A DNA stretch of 64,000 bases from JACKBK01 sp963707275 (GTDB lineage: Bacteria; Chloroflexota; Anaerolineae; JAAEKA01), in contig CAVPPH010000009.1 in assembly GCA_963707275.1 (NCBI GenBank), positions 134,929 through 198,928 of the forward strand, read 5' to 3'. Positions 29,101 through 38,595 of this stretch are shown piece by piece; position 1 is the first letter of the stretch, and each line of letters starts with the position of its first letter. The notes under the pieces are model-generated. The model had not been told where the DNA came from. It saw only the letters and a list, made by a program, of their open reading frames with translations, and did no database searches. A program made the translations under genes and the position numbers.

Positions 29101-30172
29101 GGCGACGATCAGGAAGTAGACGTCGAAGCCCATCTGGTGGATGATCTTCAGCTCATGTTCCTTGCGCGCCTGCACATCTTCGTCGTCGGCGCGTGCCCCG
29201 TAGCGCCAACGCAGCCCCTCGTCGGTCATCTGGCGCAGATAGCTTTCGTAGGTGTGCCCGACGGGGATGTCAATGTCGGGCAGGTGGTAGCTCCTGTCCT
29301 CCAGATCGACGTCGCACATCTCAGCGATGCGCAGCGTGTTGGTGAACGCGCTGTCGGGCAGGTTCGACCAGCGGTCGGAAGATGTCGCGCATCTCCTGGC
29401 CGCTTTTCAGGTAGTAGCTGCCCCCGGTCATGCGCATCCGGTCGTTGGCGCTCACCAGCGAGCCGGTCTGCACGCACAGCAGCACGTCGTGGTAAGCCGC
29501 GTCACGCGCCTCGACATAATGTACGTCGTTGGTCGCGATCATGCCCACGTCGTAGCGCGCCGACCAGTCGACCAGCGTCTTGTTGACCGTCTGCAGCGCC
29601 GGGATGTCGTGCTCCTGCAGTTCGATGAAGAAGCGATCCTTGCCGAACACGTCGAGGTACCAGTGCAGCCGATCCAGCGCCAGTCGCTCCTGGGGCAGCG
29701 CGCCGTTTTCCGGATTGAGCAGGCTGGGCAGCTCAGCCGCCAGACAGCCGGTGGTGCAAATCAGCCCCTCGGCGTTGGCCGCCAGGTAGTCGGCGTCGAT
29801 GCGCGGCTTGTAGTAATAGCCGTTGAGCTGCGCGTCGGAGCAGATCTTCAGCAGGTTTCGGTAGCCGGTCTGGTTCTGAGCCAGCAGCAGCAGGTGGTGG
29901 CGCTGCTTGTCGTCCACAGAGTCGCGGCCTGTCATCGGCCGGCCCCAGCGGGTCAGGTACGCTTCGACACCAATGACCGGACGGATGCCGGCCGAGCGGC
30001 AGGCGCGGAAGAATGGAATCACCCCATGCATGGTGCCGTGGTCGGTCAGGGCGAGCGCGGGCTGGCCCAGCGCCTTGGCGCGCTCCACCAGCTTGTCGAC
30101 CCGACCCAGGCCGTCAAGTAGCGAAAACTCTGAGTGAACGTGAAGATGGACGAAATCGTCGGACTGGTTCAT
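26168..30172 (-). CDS. dnaE: DNA polymerase III alpha subunit (replicative DnaE), about five frameshifts
   Basis: The start at 30172 gives FVHLHVHSEFSLLDGLGRVD (PHP domain). The palm motifs are MPDFDLDFPDDQREEM near 28945 and LLKVDFLGLSTLTVM near 28435; ISLYRPGPMDFIPDYI and FNRAHAADYAVITVQTAYLK follow. The OB fold has KKGAKMAFVTLEDLQGQCDM near 27030. The tail with VEVCVTVHRSHDVERDKKLL marks it as full-length replicative DnaE, unlike dnaE2 at 164. Frame breaks lie near 29335, 29015, 28690-28650, 28535 and 27880. A low-complexity insert sits between the OB fold and the tail. It is transcribed away from the gene at 30437. Confidence 0.93.
26418..26515. repeat. GATCGGTAATCGGTGATC repeat array inside dnaE
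   Basis: Irregular copies of an 8-9 base unit (ATCGGTGATC, ATCGGTAATC) run through this stretch. In the dnaE frame they encode repeated Thr-Asp-His-Arg-Leu-Pro-Ile units. A Glu/Arg-rich segment from a purine tract (complement of about 26560-26620) lies next to it. The same unit recurs between genes at 40.74 kb. Confidence 0.8.
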
Positions 30173-30216
30173 GAAATTAGCAAATCTATGGCAAAATGGG
30201 CGGGAAACGGGTCCAA

Positions 30217-30225
30217 ATTATACCA
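30217..30225 (-). promoter_or_regulatory. Extended -10 promoter of dnaE
   Basis: The minus strand reads TGGTATAAT (complement of 30217-30225), 45 bases upstream of the dnaE start. The -35 region has no clear consensus. Confidence 0.55.
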
Positions 30226-30436
30226 CGGACACATTCCGTCCGCTAGCTGTCGCTGGCTACCTTCCTGCCAAAGGCTTGCGGATTTTAAGTTTGGCCATGG
30301 CGCGTTTGCCAGAAAAATGCGGCTGAAGCCTCGCTCCAGGGGGGAACAGCACTACAGAGATCTTCGCCAACCAGTGAACTTGACGTGCCGACAAGAGCGG
30401 GTGTATCTTAGTTGCCTGACTGTTCAGAGCAAGGAG

Positions 30437-32853
30437 GTGTTCACCATCATAGAATACATTGTAGCCAGTCCCGACAGCGATGAGTCGGTGCTGGACACGA
30501 CCAATATCCCCCTGTTCCACGGCCTTTCGGTGCTCTCATACGACCTGTGCGAGTTGATCGCCGAGCAGGTCAGGGCCGAGTTCGCCGATATTTACATCCG
30601 TCGAGCGTTGAAACCGCGCGAGAACCCTGAGTTGATCGAAATCCTGGGAATTTCGCACGTCGCTGTGCGCGGCGAACTCGGCCCGATGGCAACCGCAATA
30701 GCCGATCCCGACCGGCTACACTACAGCCTGCGGACGGCATTGGGCACGCTGCATCAGGGCGACCACCGCGCCAGCCTGTTTCCACAACAGGGCGAGCAGG
30801 CCAAAGCGCTGGTGCTTGACTTCGACGAGACTGGCACTGCCGGCATCAGCGGCCAGCGGCTGGTGATGGAGCAGCGCGGCGCAGCAGGCGACTCTTGGCT
30901 GGTCTTCACTGTCGAGGATCTGGCGAGCCCGCGCACCGATTTGGGCAGCCTGCCGCACATTCGGGTAGATCTGAACCAGTGGAGCTTCATCGTTGGTTCG
31001 ACGCGCATTGCACTCAGCCTGCAAGCCTGGATTCGCCGCCAGGCTGAGCGCGGTCACCGCTCCGTCACCGAGCTGCGCAACCCCTACAGCCACATGTTCG
31101 CGCAACTGGCGAAGTATGAGTTCGCCGATCTGGATCGTGTCGCCGTTTACTGGACGGCCGATCTGGTGCCGCGCATTCTGGAGAGCGAACCAAGAGAACT
31201 TGACCGCCTCCTCAAGCATGTACTGGTGGTTTTCGAAGATCGGCGGGTACGGCGCGTGCTGACCGCCGGCCGGGTGCTGAATATCCTAAGCGACGACATG
31301 GTGCTGTACGTCAGCCTGTCACAGCTTGGCCGAGTGTTGAACCTGAGCCTGGGCGAGCGGCGACCAAAGGCCGACCTATCAGCCTATCTGGCGCGGATGC
31401 CCGCCACGACCGCACAGGTGGCAGCCGCCGAAGACCAGCAGCCGCTGGCAGGCATCAAGGTGTTTCTGATCCACCACATCACCGCTGAAGTGCTGGGGTT
31501 GATCGATGCGATACGTCAGCCTGGGGTGCACCGATTTGACGACCTTGTTCGTAGCTCTACAGCGGTGAAGTGCCGGATGACTACCTCAACGCGCTGCTGG
31601 AGTTGCCGGCCGGCGAGTTTCGCTGCCTGGCGCTGGACAATGTGCCGCAGGCGGGCACCGTCGAGGGCCGCTACGAGCTATCGAACCGCTACTCAGAGTT
31701 GCACGACCAGCAGGAGTTGGCGAAAAGCCTGGCGCGTGACCGGCTGCGCTATCTGGAAGCCATGCAGACTGCGGCCGTGGCTGAGTTTTTCCGCCAACTG
31801 GCGCGTGCAACAGATAACGGACAGCGCTGCCTGATCGTCGAGGACGGCGGCTATCTGGCACCCGCGCTGAACGACCATGCGTTGCAGCACAAGACGGTCG
31901 CCGAGCTTTTCGCGCAGTTTGGCATGTCGTCCCCCGACAGCCGGCCGCTGAGCGACGCGTTGACCGGCGCGCTGCTGGGCACGGTTGAGCATACCCGCAG
32001 CGGCTACGACCGACTGGCGCGCGTCGAAGAGCGCCACGGCCGGCTGTCGTTTCCGGCGCTCTCCATAGCTCGCTCCAACCTGAAAACGGAGACCGAGGCG
32101 CAGGACGTGGCCGACACCGTGCTCAACGCGATCGAGAACACCCTGCACGCAGCCGGCCAGACGCTGAGCCGGCGCACCTGTCTGGTGATCGGATCGCGCG
32201 GCAACATCGGGCGCTGCCTGATGACCAGCCTGTCGGCGCGGCTGAAAGAGCCGGCCGCTCAGCTTTGCGGCGTCGATCTCAAGGCTGGCGCAGCGGACCC
32301 CGTCCGCTGGCTGGAGACTGACAGCTTTGCCGCGCTGCCTGAAATCCGCCGCCAGAAGCTTGACATGATCATCGGTGTGACGGGGACCAGCGTCTTGCAG
32401 CCGCAGGAACTGGAGCAGTGGCTCCTGACCACCGCCTCACAGCACTTGATTTTGGCGTCAGGATCGAGCAAAACGGTGGAGTTCGAGGCTGTATCGGTCT
32501 GGCTTGACATGCTGCTCACCGATCCCGCGCCCCGGCTGGGTGGCTTGCCAGCCACGGTCTCGTCTTATGAGTTCCTGGACCCGCAGAGCGGCAAGCCGTT
32601 TGGTCGCCGCATTCGCATTGAGATCGATGGCCCCGCGGGCGTGCTGCGCCGCGAGCTGGTGCTGCTCGCGAATCTAACCCCTGTTAATTTCATGTATTAC
32701 GGTGTTCCCACCGAAGGAATCGACGCGGTTCTGGCGCAGTTGTTGGCCAGCTCGCTGACGCTGGTCGAGCTCACCCTGGCTGGCCAGCTGACGCCGCGTC
32801 TACACGCATTAGACCTGGACATCCAGGTTCCCATGGCTGGTGTCGATTTCTAG
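30437..32853 (+). CDS. Large protein with an S-adenosylhomocysteine-hydrolase-like C-terminal half, one frameshift
   Basis: About 800 residues, function unknown. The C-terminal half follows the SAH hydrolase plan: LIVEDGGYLAPALND, GTVEHTRSGYDRLARVEERH, GRLSFPALSIARSNLKTETE, and a Rossmann nucleotide loop TCLVIGSRGNIGRCLMTSL. These line up in order with the E-x-T-T-x-G, F-P-A-x-x-V-N and G-Y-G-x-V-G blocks of SAH hydrolase, but key catalytic residues are replaced. The N-terminal third (PLFHGLSVLSYDLCELIAEQ, HHITAEVLGLIDAIRQPG) is unrecognised. The frame breaks near 31550. The start is uncertain: AAGGAGG at 30431-30437 is followed by no ATG, so GTG 30437 or a rare codon nearby is used. Monocistronic, divergent from dnaE. 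Confidence 0.7.
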
Positions 32854-32880
32854 CCAGACTTTGTGGATCGGCGCAACTCT

Positions 32881-33945
32881 CTATCCATCGGTCCGGCGCA
32901 CCAGATAGCGCGCTTCGCCCTGTACCGGCGCTGTCAGCCGCAGATACGGCTCACGCTGCACGACCAGCACGGTCCAATACAGGTTGCCCATACGAAACTG
33001 TCCACTTTCGAACAGGGGATCGAGGTTGACCTCCTGCGAGGGCATTATGGTGGCAGGCGCTATGCCGCGCGCCTGACCAGGATCCTGGTCAGGCGACCAC
33101 ACCACAATTTCGTAGGCTTGACCGTGCGCCAGTTGCCCTGCGGGACGCCATTCGAAGGTGGTCATGCCTGCCAGTCGTGCGTCCACCGGAGGGTTGATCA
33201 ACTCGGGTGCGGTCGGTTTTGTTACAGCGGGCGACTGTGGCGTTGATGCAACGTGCAACGGTTGCGGCGTTGGAATAGCGGACAGAACCGCCCGAACGGT
33301 TGGTACTGGAGTCCGGGCAGGCGCCGCATCGAGCCGGCGGGCAGGCGGCGGTGACTGAAGCGTGGCGGCAAAGATTGTCCCAACAGGCTGCGGTGTGACG
33401 GGAGGAGTCGGCGAGAGGTACTGTTGTGCGGAGACGGCTTGCATAGGTCCCAACGTGCCACTTGGCCCGCGCTCCACGGGGATAGTCACGACTAAGGTCG
33501 GTGATTGGCGCACGGTCAGTACCTCTGCCGGGACGACACTGGCGGCTGTAGCAATTGTTGCGGCCCTACGTTCGTCCCACCGCGGTACGTCAACTGTCGT
33601 CGGCGTGGCATCTGCCGCTGGCGGCATTGATTGGCTCACCAGCAACTGAGTAACTGGGGTGACCGTATCCAGAACAACATAGGCCGTTATGGTGCCGCCG
33701 CCGACAGGTTCTCGTTTTTCGACGGCAGGGGTGTTCCCAGTCGTTGAGGGGGTGGGCGAAGGCTCTAACGTGACTGTTGCCGTCGCGGACGGTGCAGGCG
33801 TGAACCAAGCTTCTGCGACAGAATCGGATCCGGCCGGTCGTTTGTCGCTGAGTGACGGCAGGCCAAGGCCGATCAAAGCCGCCAGGGCAATTACAATGGC
33901 AATCAACGTCGCAGTGGAGCGGACGCTACTCTTTTCGAGATACAT
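32881..33945 (-). CDS. Pro/Thr-rich single-pass membrane protein
   Basis: From ATG 33945 the protein has about 354 residues. A short N-terminus is followed by one membrane helix (TLIAIVIALAALIGLGLP), then about 230 residues of low-complexity Pro/Thr/Ser/Ala linker (TATVTLEPSPTPSTT). A compact C-terminal domain (PELINPPVDARLAGMTTFEW, YEIVVWSPDQDPGQARGIAP, GNLYWTVLVVQREPYLRL) looks like a fibronectin-III-style extracellular beta sandwich. The function is not recognised. It is convergent with the SAH-hydrolase-like gene, 27 bases apart. A start 30 bases upstream (33975) is possible. Confidence 0.65.
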   Translation of the reverse strand: MYLEKSSVRSTATLIAIVIALAALIGLGLPSLSDKRPAGSDSVAEAWFTPAPSATATVTLEPSPTPSTTGNTPAVEKREPVGGGTITAYVVLDTVTPVTQLLVSQSMPPAADATPTTVDVPRWDERRAATIATAASVVPAEVLTVRQSPTLVVTIPVERGPSGTLGPMQAVSAQQYLSPTPPVTPQPVGTIFAATLQSPPPARRLDAAPARTPVPTVRAVLSAIPTPQPLHVASTPQSPAVTKPTAPELINPPVDARLAGMTTFEWRPAGQLAHGQAYEIVVWSPDQDPGQARGIAPATIMPSQEVNLDPLFESGQFRMGNLYWTVLVVQREPYLRLTAPVQGEARYLVRRTDG

Positions 33946-34304
33946 CGGTGTTTCCAATTCACAAAGGCGATGCATCGGCGGTGCATCGCAGAGGGCTTAA
34001 GCAGGATCAGTCTGAAGGCGCGTTACAACACTATTGACGTAGATTTCACATTCACGTTACGGGCAGACCGAGATTTTCCCACAGATTGCGCATAGTTCTG
34101 TTTTCAAGCACCCAAACAATTCAGCCCGGACTGACTATTCCTTCATGGCGTGTACGGGGAGGTAACAGTTCGCGGGCAAGACGGTCGATCCTTCAATGCT
34201 CGGCTTGAGCAGTCATCTCGCGTCTACGATTCTGGCGCAGACACAGCCGAGCTTGAAACGGCCAGCGTAGCGACAACTGTGCGATTGCTCTGAATTTCAT
34301 TATT
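33946..34304. other. Intergenic stretch
   Basis: This lies between divergent genes. I see no RNA gene, clear promoter pair or repeat. The sequence is less GC-rich than its surroundings, as expected for a divergent promoter region. Confidence 0.4.
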
Positions 34305-35480
34305 ATGGAAATCTCACAACCACTCACCGCGGCCGAACGCGAGGACTTTCGCCATCTCTTTGAGAAGCGCCTAGCCAAGGTCGATGCCAGGACCGCTGAC
34401 GTATTTGCGTTCAAAAAGACCGCTGCACCGCCGTTCATGGTGAACAGCGCGCTTTACTGGGTGTTTGGTCTGGACACGGACACGCTACCTGCTGACTATT
34501 TCGATAGTCCGGCGGCGATGACCAACTTCCAGGAGCAAACCTATTACGAGCAGGTGAAGTCCATCGATGACGATTTCGTGCCATATTTGATGCCCTGGTT
34601 CGGCACGGTGGTGGCCGCGTCGGCCTTTGGCTGCCAGATCGAGTATCCGCCCAAGGCCGATCCGGCGGCCAACCCGCGCTACTACCCTGTGCGCACGCCT
34701 GAAGACATCAAGGAACTGCGCGTGCCCGACCCCGAGCGGGATGGGCTGATGCCAAAGGTGCTCGAGTTCCTGCGTTACATGAAGGCCAACAGCTTTCTTC
34801 CGGTCGGCATCACCGATTTTCAGGGTCCGCTGACTACCGCCAACCAGTTGCTTGGATACGACAAGCTGATCTACCTGATGTTCGACCACCCGGCGCTGAT
34901 GCATCAACTGATGGATGTCGTCACCGAGGCGCTGATTCTGTGGGTCAAGAAGCAGAAAGAGGTCATTGGCGAGCCGTTGACCGAGTGTATCGGAGACCAG
35001 CAGGTTTATACTGGCAAGAATGCAGGCGTCTGGTTCTCCGACGACGACGCGGTGCTGATGTCGCCCGAAACCTATCGTGAGTTCGTGGTACCATACAATT
35101 CGCGTATTCTGACGGCGTTCGGCGGCGGCTGCATCCACTACTGCGGCAACGCAACCCACCATGCTGACAGTTTTCTGGCGACCGAAGGTTTAAAGGCACT
35201 GAATATCTACAACCTGTACAACATCCCGTCGGTGGCCAAGCTGCAACAGAAGCTACGTGACCAGGTTGTGCTCTTTGTCTGCGATTTCACGCCGGTCGAT
35301 TATGAGGCGTATTTCGACGAGATGCTGGCAACGCTCTCGCTTGAGGGTGTTGTGATCTGCTCGCAGTTCTCGCCGACTGTCGGTCTGCTCAAGGGCGGGC
35401 GCTACGAGTCGGTGACTCGCGACACCAGATCGGGCCGCAAGGCAACGTACGACTATCTGCGCAGCCGCCTGCCCGAATAG
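34305..35480 (+). CDS. Uroporphyrinogen-decarboxylase-superfamily protein (methyltransferase-like), first of a pair
   Basis: Intact, 391 residues, TIM-barrel URO-D fold. DFQGPLTTANQLLGYDKLIY and the C-terminal GGCIHYCGNATHHADSFLAT are seen. The H-Y-C-G motif plus later cysteines (FVCDFTP, VVICSQFSP) fit the zinc-binding, corrinoid-dependent methyltransferase branch (MtaA/CmuA-like) rather than true HemE, which lacks this cysteine site. A substrate cannot be named. The second member starts 31 bases after this stop, so they form an operon. No corrinoid protein gene is adjacent. Confidence 0.82.
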   Translation: MEISQPLTAAEREDFRHLFEKRLAKVDARTADVFAFKKTAAPPFMVNSALYWVFGLDTDTLPADYFDSPAAMTNFQEQTYYEQVKSIDDDFVPYLMPWFGTVVAASAFGCQIEYPPKADPAANPRYYPVRTPEDIKELRVPDPERDGLMPKVLEFLRYMKANSFLPVGITDFQGPLTTANQLLGYDKLIYLMFDHPALMHQLMDVVTEALILWVKKQKEVIGEPLTECIGDQQVYTGKNAGVWFSDDDAVLMSPETYREFVVPYNSRILTAFGGGCIHYCGNATHHADSFLATEGLKALNIYNLYNIPSVAKLQQKLRDQVVLFVCDFTPVDYEAYFDEMLATLSLEGVVICSQFSPTVGLLKGGRYESVTRDTRSGRKATYDYLRSRLPE

Positions 35481-35510
35481 ACAATCCAGAAGAAACTCTC
35501 GGAGGCAACG

Positions 35511-36668
35511 ATGAATTCTCGCGAACGCGTGCAAATGGCGCTCAACCATCAGGAGCCTGATAAGATTCCGTTCGACCTCGGCGGCACACCGATGTCAGGC
35601 ATTCACCATATCGCGTACAAAAATCTGCGCCAGTATCTTGGACTGCCCGACGAGGAGATCAAGATCAGCGACTACATCCAGCTTCTGGCCGCGGTCAGCG
35701 ACGATATGAAGGACCGGCTGCAGGTGGATATCCACAACATCGCGCCGCGATCTTCCGCCGCCTACAACCTGGGCTTTGAGATCGACGGCGACTATTCGAC
35801 CTATGTTGATGAGTGGGGAATCGGCTGGCGCAGCCCGCTGGAGGGCGGCCTGTATTACGACATGTACTCCTGGCCGCTGGCGCCGTATGACAGCGTCGAG
35901 GCGATCAAGCAGAATTACAAGTGGCCGGATCCCACCGATCCCAACCGATTCGCCGGACTGCGCGCGGCCGCGTTGAAGACCATCGAGCAGGGGCGCGCGG
36001 TGGTAATCGGCTCCATCTCGGCCGGCGTGTCTGAGATGCATGCCTGGACACGCGGCTTCGAGAAGTACTTCACCGACTTCTACCTCTACCCGGACGTGGC
36101 CGAGTACATCATGGATGAGGTCGTGGATCTCAAGATCGCCTTCTGGGAGCGAGCGCTGCAAGAGGTTGGCGACCTGGTGGACGTGGTGATCGAGGCCGAT
36201 GACCTGGCCGGGCAGAAGAACCTGTTTTTCTCGCGCGACATGTATCGCCGCTACATCAAGCCGCGTCACACTCGCCTGTTTTCCTACATCAAGTCGCGCA
36301 CGGACGCCAAGCTCTTCTATCATTGCGACGGCGCGCTGCTGCCGATTCTGTGGGACCTCAAGGAGTCGGGCATCGACATCCTGAACCCGCTGCAGAAAAG
36401 CGCTGCCGGCATCGATTACGTCGCGATCAAGAAGGAATACGGCAAGGATCTCTGCTTCTGGGGCGCTGGCGTGGATACGCAGCGTGTTTTTGACGAAGGC
36501 ACGCCAGACGAAGTGCGCGCCGATGTGCGCTACAACATCGAAGCCTTGGCGCCTGGCGGCGGTTTCATTTTCACCCCGATCCACAACACGCAGGCTACCG
36601 TTCCACCGGAAAACTATATGGCGATGTGGGAAACACTACAGGAGTACGCCGAATACAGCGGCGCGTAG
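35511..36668 (+). CDS. Uroporphyrinogen-decarboxylase-superfamily protein (methyltransferase-like), second of a pair
   Basis: Intact, 385 residues. MNSRERVQMALNHQEPDKIP is the common opening of this branch, where each member says how it deals with its substrate barrel. LFYHCDGALLPILWDLKESG and IDILNPLQKSAAGIDYVAIK follow, with GGGFIFTPIHNTQATVPPEN near the end. The Y-H-C-D-G motif is the metal-ligand region. It differs clearly from its upstream neighbour, so this is not a recent duplication. GGAGGC precedes the ATG. Its stop lies five bases from the stop of the convergent pabBC gene. Confidence 0.85.
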   Translation: MNSRERVQMALNHQEPDKIPFDLGGTPMSGIHHIAYKNLRQYLGLPDEEIKISDYIQLLAAVSDDMKDRLQVDIHNIAPRSSAAYNLGFEIDGDYSTYVDEWGIGWRSPLEGGLYYDMYSWPLAPYDSVEAIKQNYKWPDPTDPNRFAGLRAAALKTIEQGRAVVIGSISAGVSEMHAWTRGFEKYFTDFYLYPDVAEYIMDEVVDLKIAFWERALQEVGDLVDVVIEADDLAGQKNLFFSRDMYRRYIKPRHTRLFSYIKSRTDAKLFYHCDGALLPILWDLKESGIDILNPLQKSAAGIDYVAIKKEYGKDLCFWGAGVDTQRVFDEGTPDEVRADVRYNIEALAPGGGFIFTPIHNTQATVPPENYMAMWETLQEYAEYSGA

Positions 36669-36673
36669 AGAGC

Positions 36674-38479
36674 CTACGCCGCTGTCGATCCGGCTTGCAG
36701 CACTGCCTCCATCCAGCCGCGCAGCGAGTTGACCAGCCACAGCCGCTGGCCCGTTTCCAGATCATCAAGGGTCAGCGGCTTTTCGCGGATCGCGCCCTGC
36801 GCCAACAGTTCAGCCCGCAGTGTACCCGCCAGCAGCCCGCTGCCAACCGGTGGAGTCACCAGTTCGCCGTCGCGCTCGACGACGATATTGGCGATGGTCG
36901 ACTCGGTCACCTGGCCGCGCTCGTTCCACAGCAGCACGTCGTCGCAGTCAGGACGTTGCCGGCGCGCCTCGTCGTAGACAGTGCGATACGTAGTCTTGTG
37001 AAAGAGAAATGGATCGCTTGAATCGACCGGCGTCTGTGCCAGTCCGACGCGCAGGACACGCGTTTCCGGCGGCCAGGGCAGCCGCGCTGCCTCGCAACGC
37101 ACTGCGCCTGACTGCGCGATCAGGAGCCGCACCCGCTGCGGCAAACCGGCAAAGCTCGTCGTCAGCGCGGCAAGCTGCGCCGCCGCATCCTCCGCGTTCA
37201 GTGGCACGTCGAAGTACGCCGCCGACTCAGCCAGCCGCTGCAGATGCCGCTCCAGCAGATAGTATCCCGCGTCCGGCGTCCAGCGCAGCGTCTCCAGCAG
37301 ATCGAAGGCCGGTCGCGGCCGCGTCAGCACCTCTGCCTTGAGCAGCGCTTCGTCGTACTCAGCGTCAGTCTCGGAGTCCCAGACGACACCGCCACCGATG
37401 CCGTAGGTGGCCGTCTCAGCTTCGCGATCGACCACCACGGTGCGAATGGCGACGTTGAACTGGGCGCGGCGGCCAGGTAATAACACGCCGATGCAGCCGG
37501 TGTACACGCCGCGCGGTTGCGCCTCCAGGCTGTGGATGATCTCCATGGTCCGCACCTTGGGCGCGCCTGTGATCGATGCGCAAGGGAAGAGCGCCGTCAT
37601 GATCTCCGCGGTCGATGCGTCTGTTTCGCACGCCACGGTCGATGTCATCTGCCAGACGGTGGGATAGCGCTCGGCCTCGAAAAGCGTTGGCACGTGAACG
37701 GTGCCGTAGTGGGCAATCCGTCCCATGTCGTTGCGTACCATGTCCACGATCATGACATTCTCGGCGCGGTTCTTCGTCGAGTTCAGCAGCCACTCGCGTT
37801 GTGTCTCGTCCTCGACCAGCGTGCGGCCACGCGCCGCGGTGCCTTTCATTGGCCGCGAGCTCAGCCGCTGGCCGTCCAATTGCCAGAAAAGCTCGGGCGA
37901 GGCGGAGCAGACGACGTGCTGGCCAGTGTCCACGAAAGCAGCGTAGCGGCAGCGTTGCGCGCGCAGCATTCGTGCGAACAGCGCCAGCGGGTCGCTCCCT
38001 AAGCGGGCGTGCAGCGGAAAGGTAAAATTGACCTGGTAGGTGTCGCCGCGCGCGATGGAGTCCTTGATGGCAGCGACGGAGTTGTCGTACGCGTCGCGGC
38101 TGATGCCGGGCTGCCAGTGCAACGCCGACGCGCTCGCGTCGGTATCAGCCAGGGGAAACACCGTCTCAGGCTGGATCTCCTCCGCGTCGCGGTAGAGACC
38201 GAACCATAGCAGCGGCAGGTCGCCAGCCGGCCGGCCGAGCATGGCAGCATCGAACGCCGGCGCGGCCTCGTAGGCAATGAAGCCGGCTGCGTGCAGCCCC
38301 TGCCGCTCCACCGCATCGGTGACCTCGCTCAGGCAGGCGCGTACCTCCGCCACAGTGCGCGTCTGGACCACGGCGACTGGCGCGCTGAATCTCAGCCAAC
38401 GCCTTCCTTCGTCAACCTGTACGACAGCCAGACCAGGCTGCGTTTCATGTGGTGTGTCGGCTGAATTCGTAGAATTCAT
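36674..38479 (-). CDS. pabB: Aminodeoxychorismate synthase component I fused to aminodeoxychorismate lyase (PabB-PabC)
   Basis: Intact, 601 residues, two enzymes of 4-aminobenzoate and folate synthesis in one chain. The PabB part (about 1-380) has DTYQVNFTFPL, SRPMKGTAARGRT, NRAENVMIVDMVRND, FPCASITGAPKVRTMEII and YTGCIGVLLPGRRAQFNVAI. The PabC part (about 390-601) is a fold-type IV PLP enzyme with FHKTTYRTVYDEARR (PLP lysine), LLWNERGQVTESTIANIVVE and GSGLLAGTLRAELLAQGAI. Such fusions are common. The glutamine amidotransferase PabA is not in the window. Confidence 0.93.
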   Translation of the reverse strand: MNSTNSADTPHETQPGLAVVQVDEGRRWLRFSAPVAVVQTRTVAEVRACLSEVTDAVERQGLHAAGFIAYEAAPAFDAAMLGRPAGDLPLLWFGLYRDAEEIQPETVFPLADTDASASALHWQPGISRDAYDNSVAAIKDSIARGDTYQVNFTFPLHARLGSDPLALFARMLRAQRCRYAAFVDTGQHVVCSASPELFWQLDGQRLSSRPMKGTAARGRTLVEDETQREWLLNSTKNRAENVMIVDMVRNDMGRIAHYGTVHVPTLFEAERYPTVWQMTSTVACETDASTAEIMTALFPCASITGAPKVRTMEIIHSLEAQPRGVYTGCIGVLLPGRRAQFNVAIRTVVVDREAETATYGIGGGVVWDSETDAEYDEALLKAEVLTRPRPAFDLLETLRWTPDAGYYLLERHLQRLAESAAYFDVPLNAEDAAAQLAALTTSFAGLPQRVRLLIAQSGAVRCEAARLPWPPETRVLRVGLAQTPVDSSDPFLFHKTTYRTVYDEARRQRPDCDDVLLWNERGQVTESTIANIVVERDGELVTPPVGSGLLAGTLRAELLAQGAIREKPLTLDDLETGQRLWLVNSLRGWMEAVLQAGSTAA

Positions 38480-38490
38480 TCGTACTCTGG

Positions 38491-38522
38491 AAAAGAAGAC
38501 CCCAGGAAATTCCTGGGGTCTT
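38491..38522 (-). terminator. Terminator after glyA
   Basis: AAGACCCCAGGA (38496-38507) and TCCTGGGGTCTT (38511-38522) form a 12-bp stem. On the minus strand the run TCTTTTCC follows. It separates glyA from pabBC. Confidence 0.8.
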
Positions 38523-38595
38523 TGATTCTTACGGTTGAGCAGCTAAACGCCGCCCGCGTTTCTTGCCATGAGGGATTCCTGAATCCCTGGAACTG

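Noticed and set aside
30134..30436. Upstream extension of the SAH-hydrolase-like gene from ATG 30134
   Set aside because: It would overlap the dnaE start and promoter and has no protein-like pattern; homology-like sequence and a ribosome site begin near 30431.
34305..36668. HemE (uroporphyrinogen decarboxylase of haem synthesis)
   Set aside because: Both proteins have cysteine-containing metal motifs and lack the HemE opening motif; no other haem genes adjoin.
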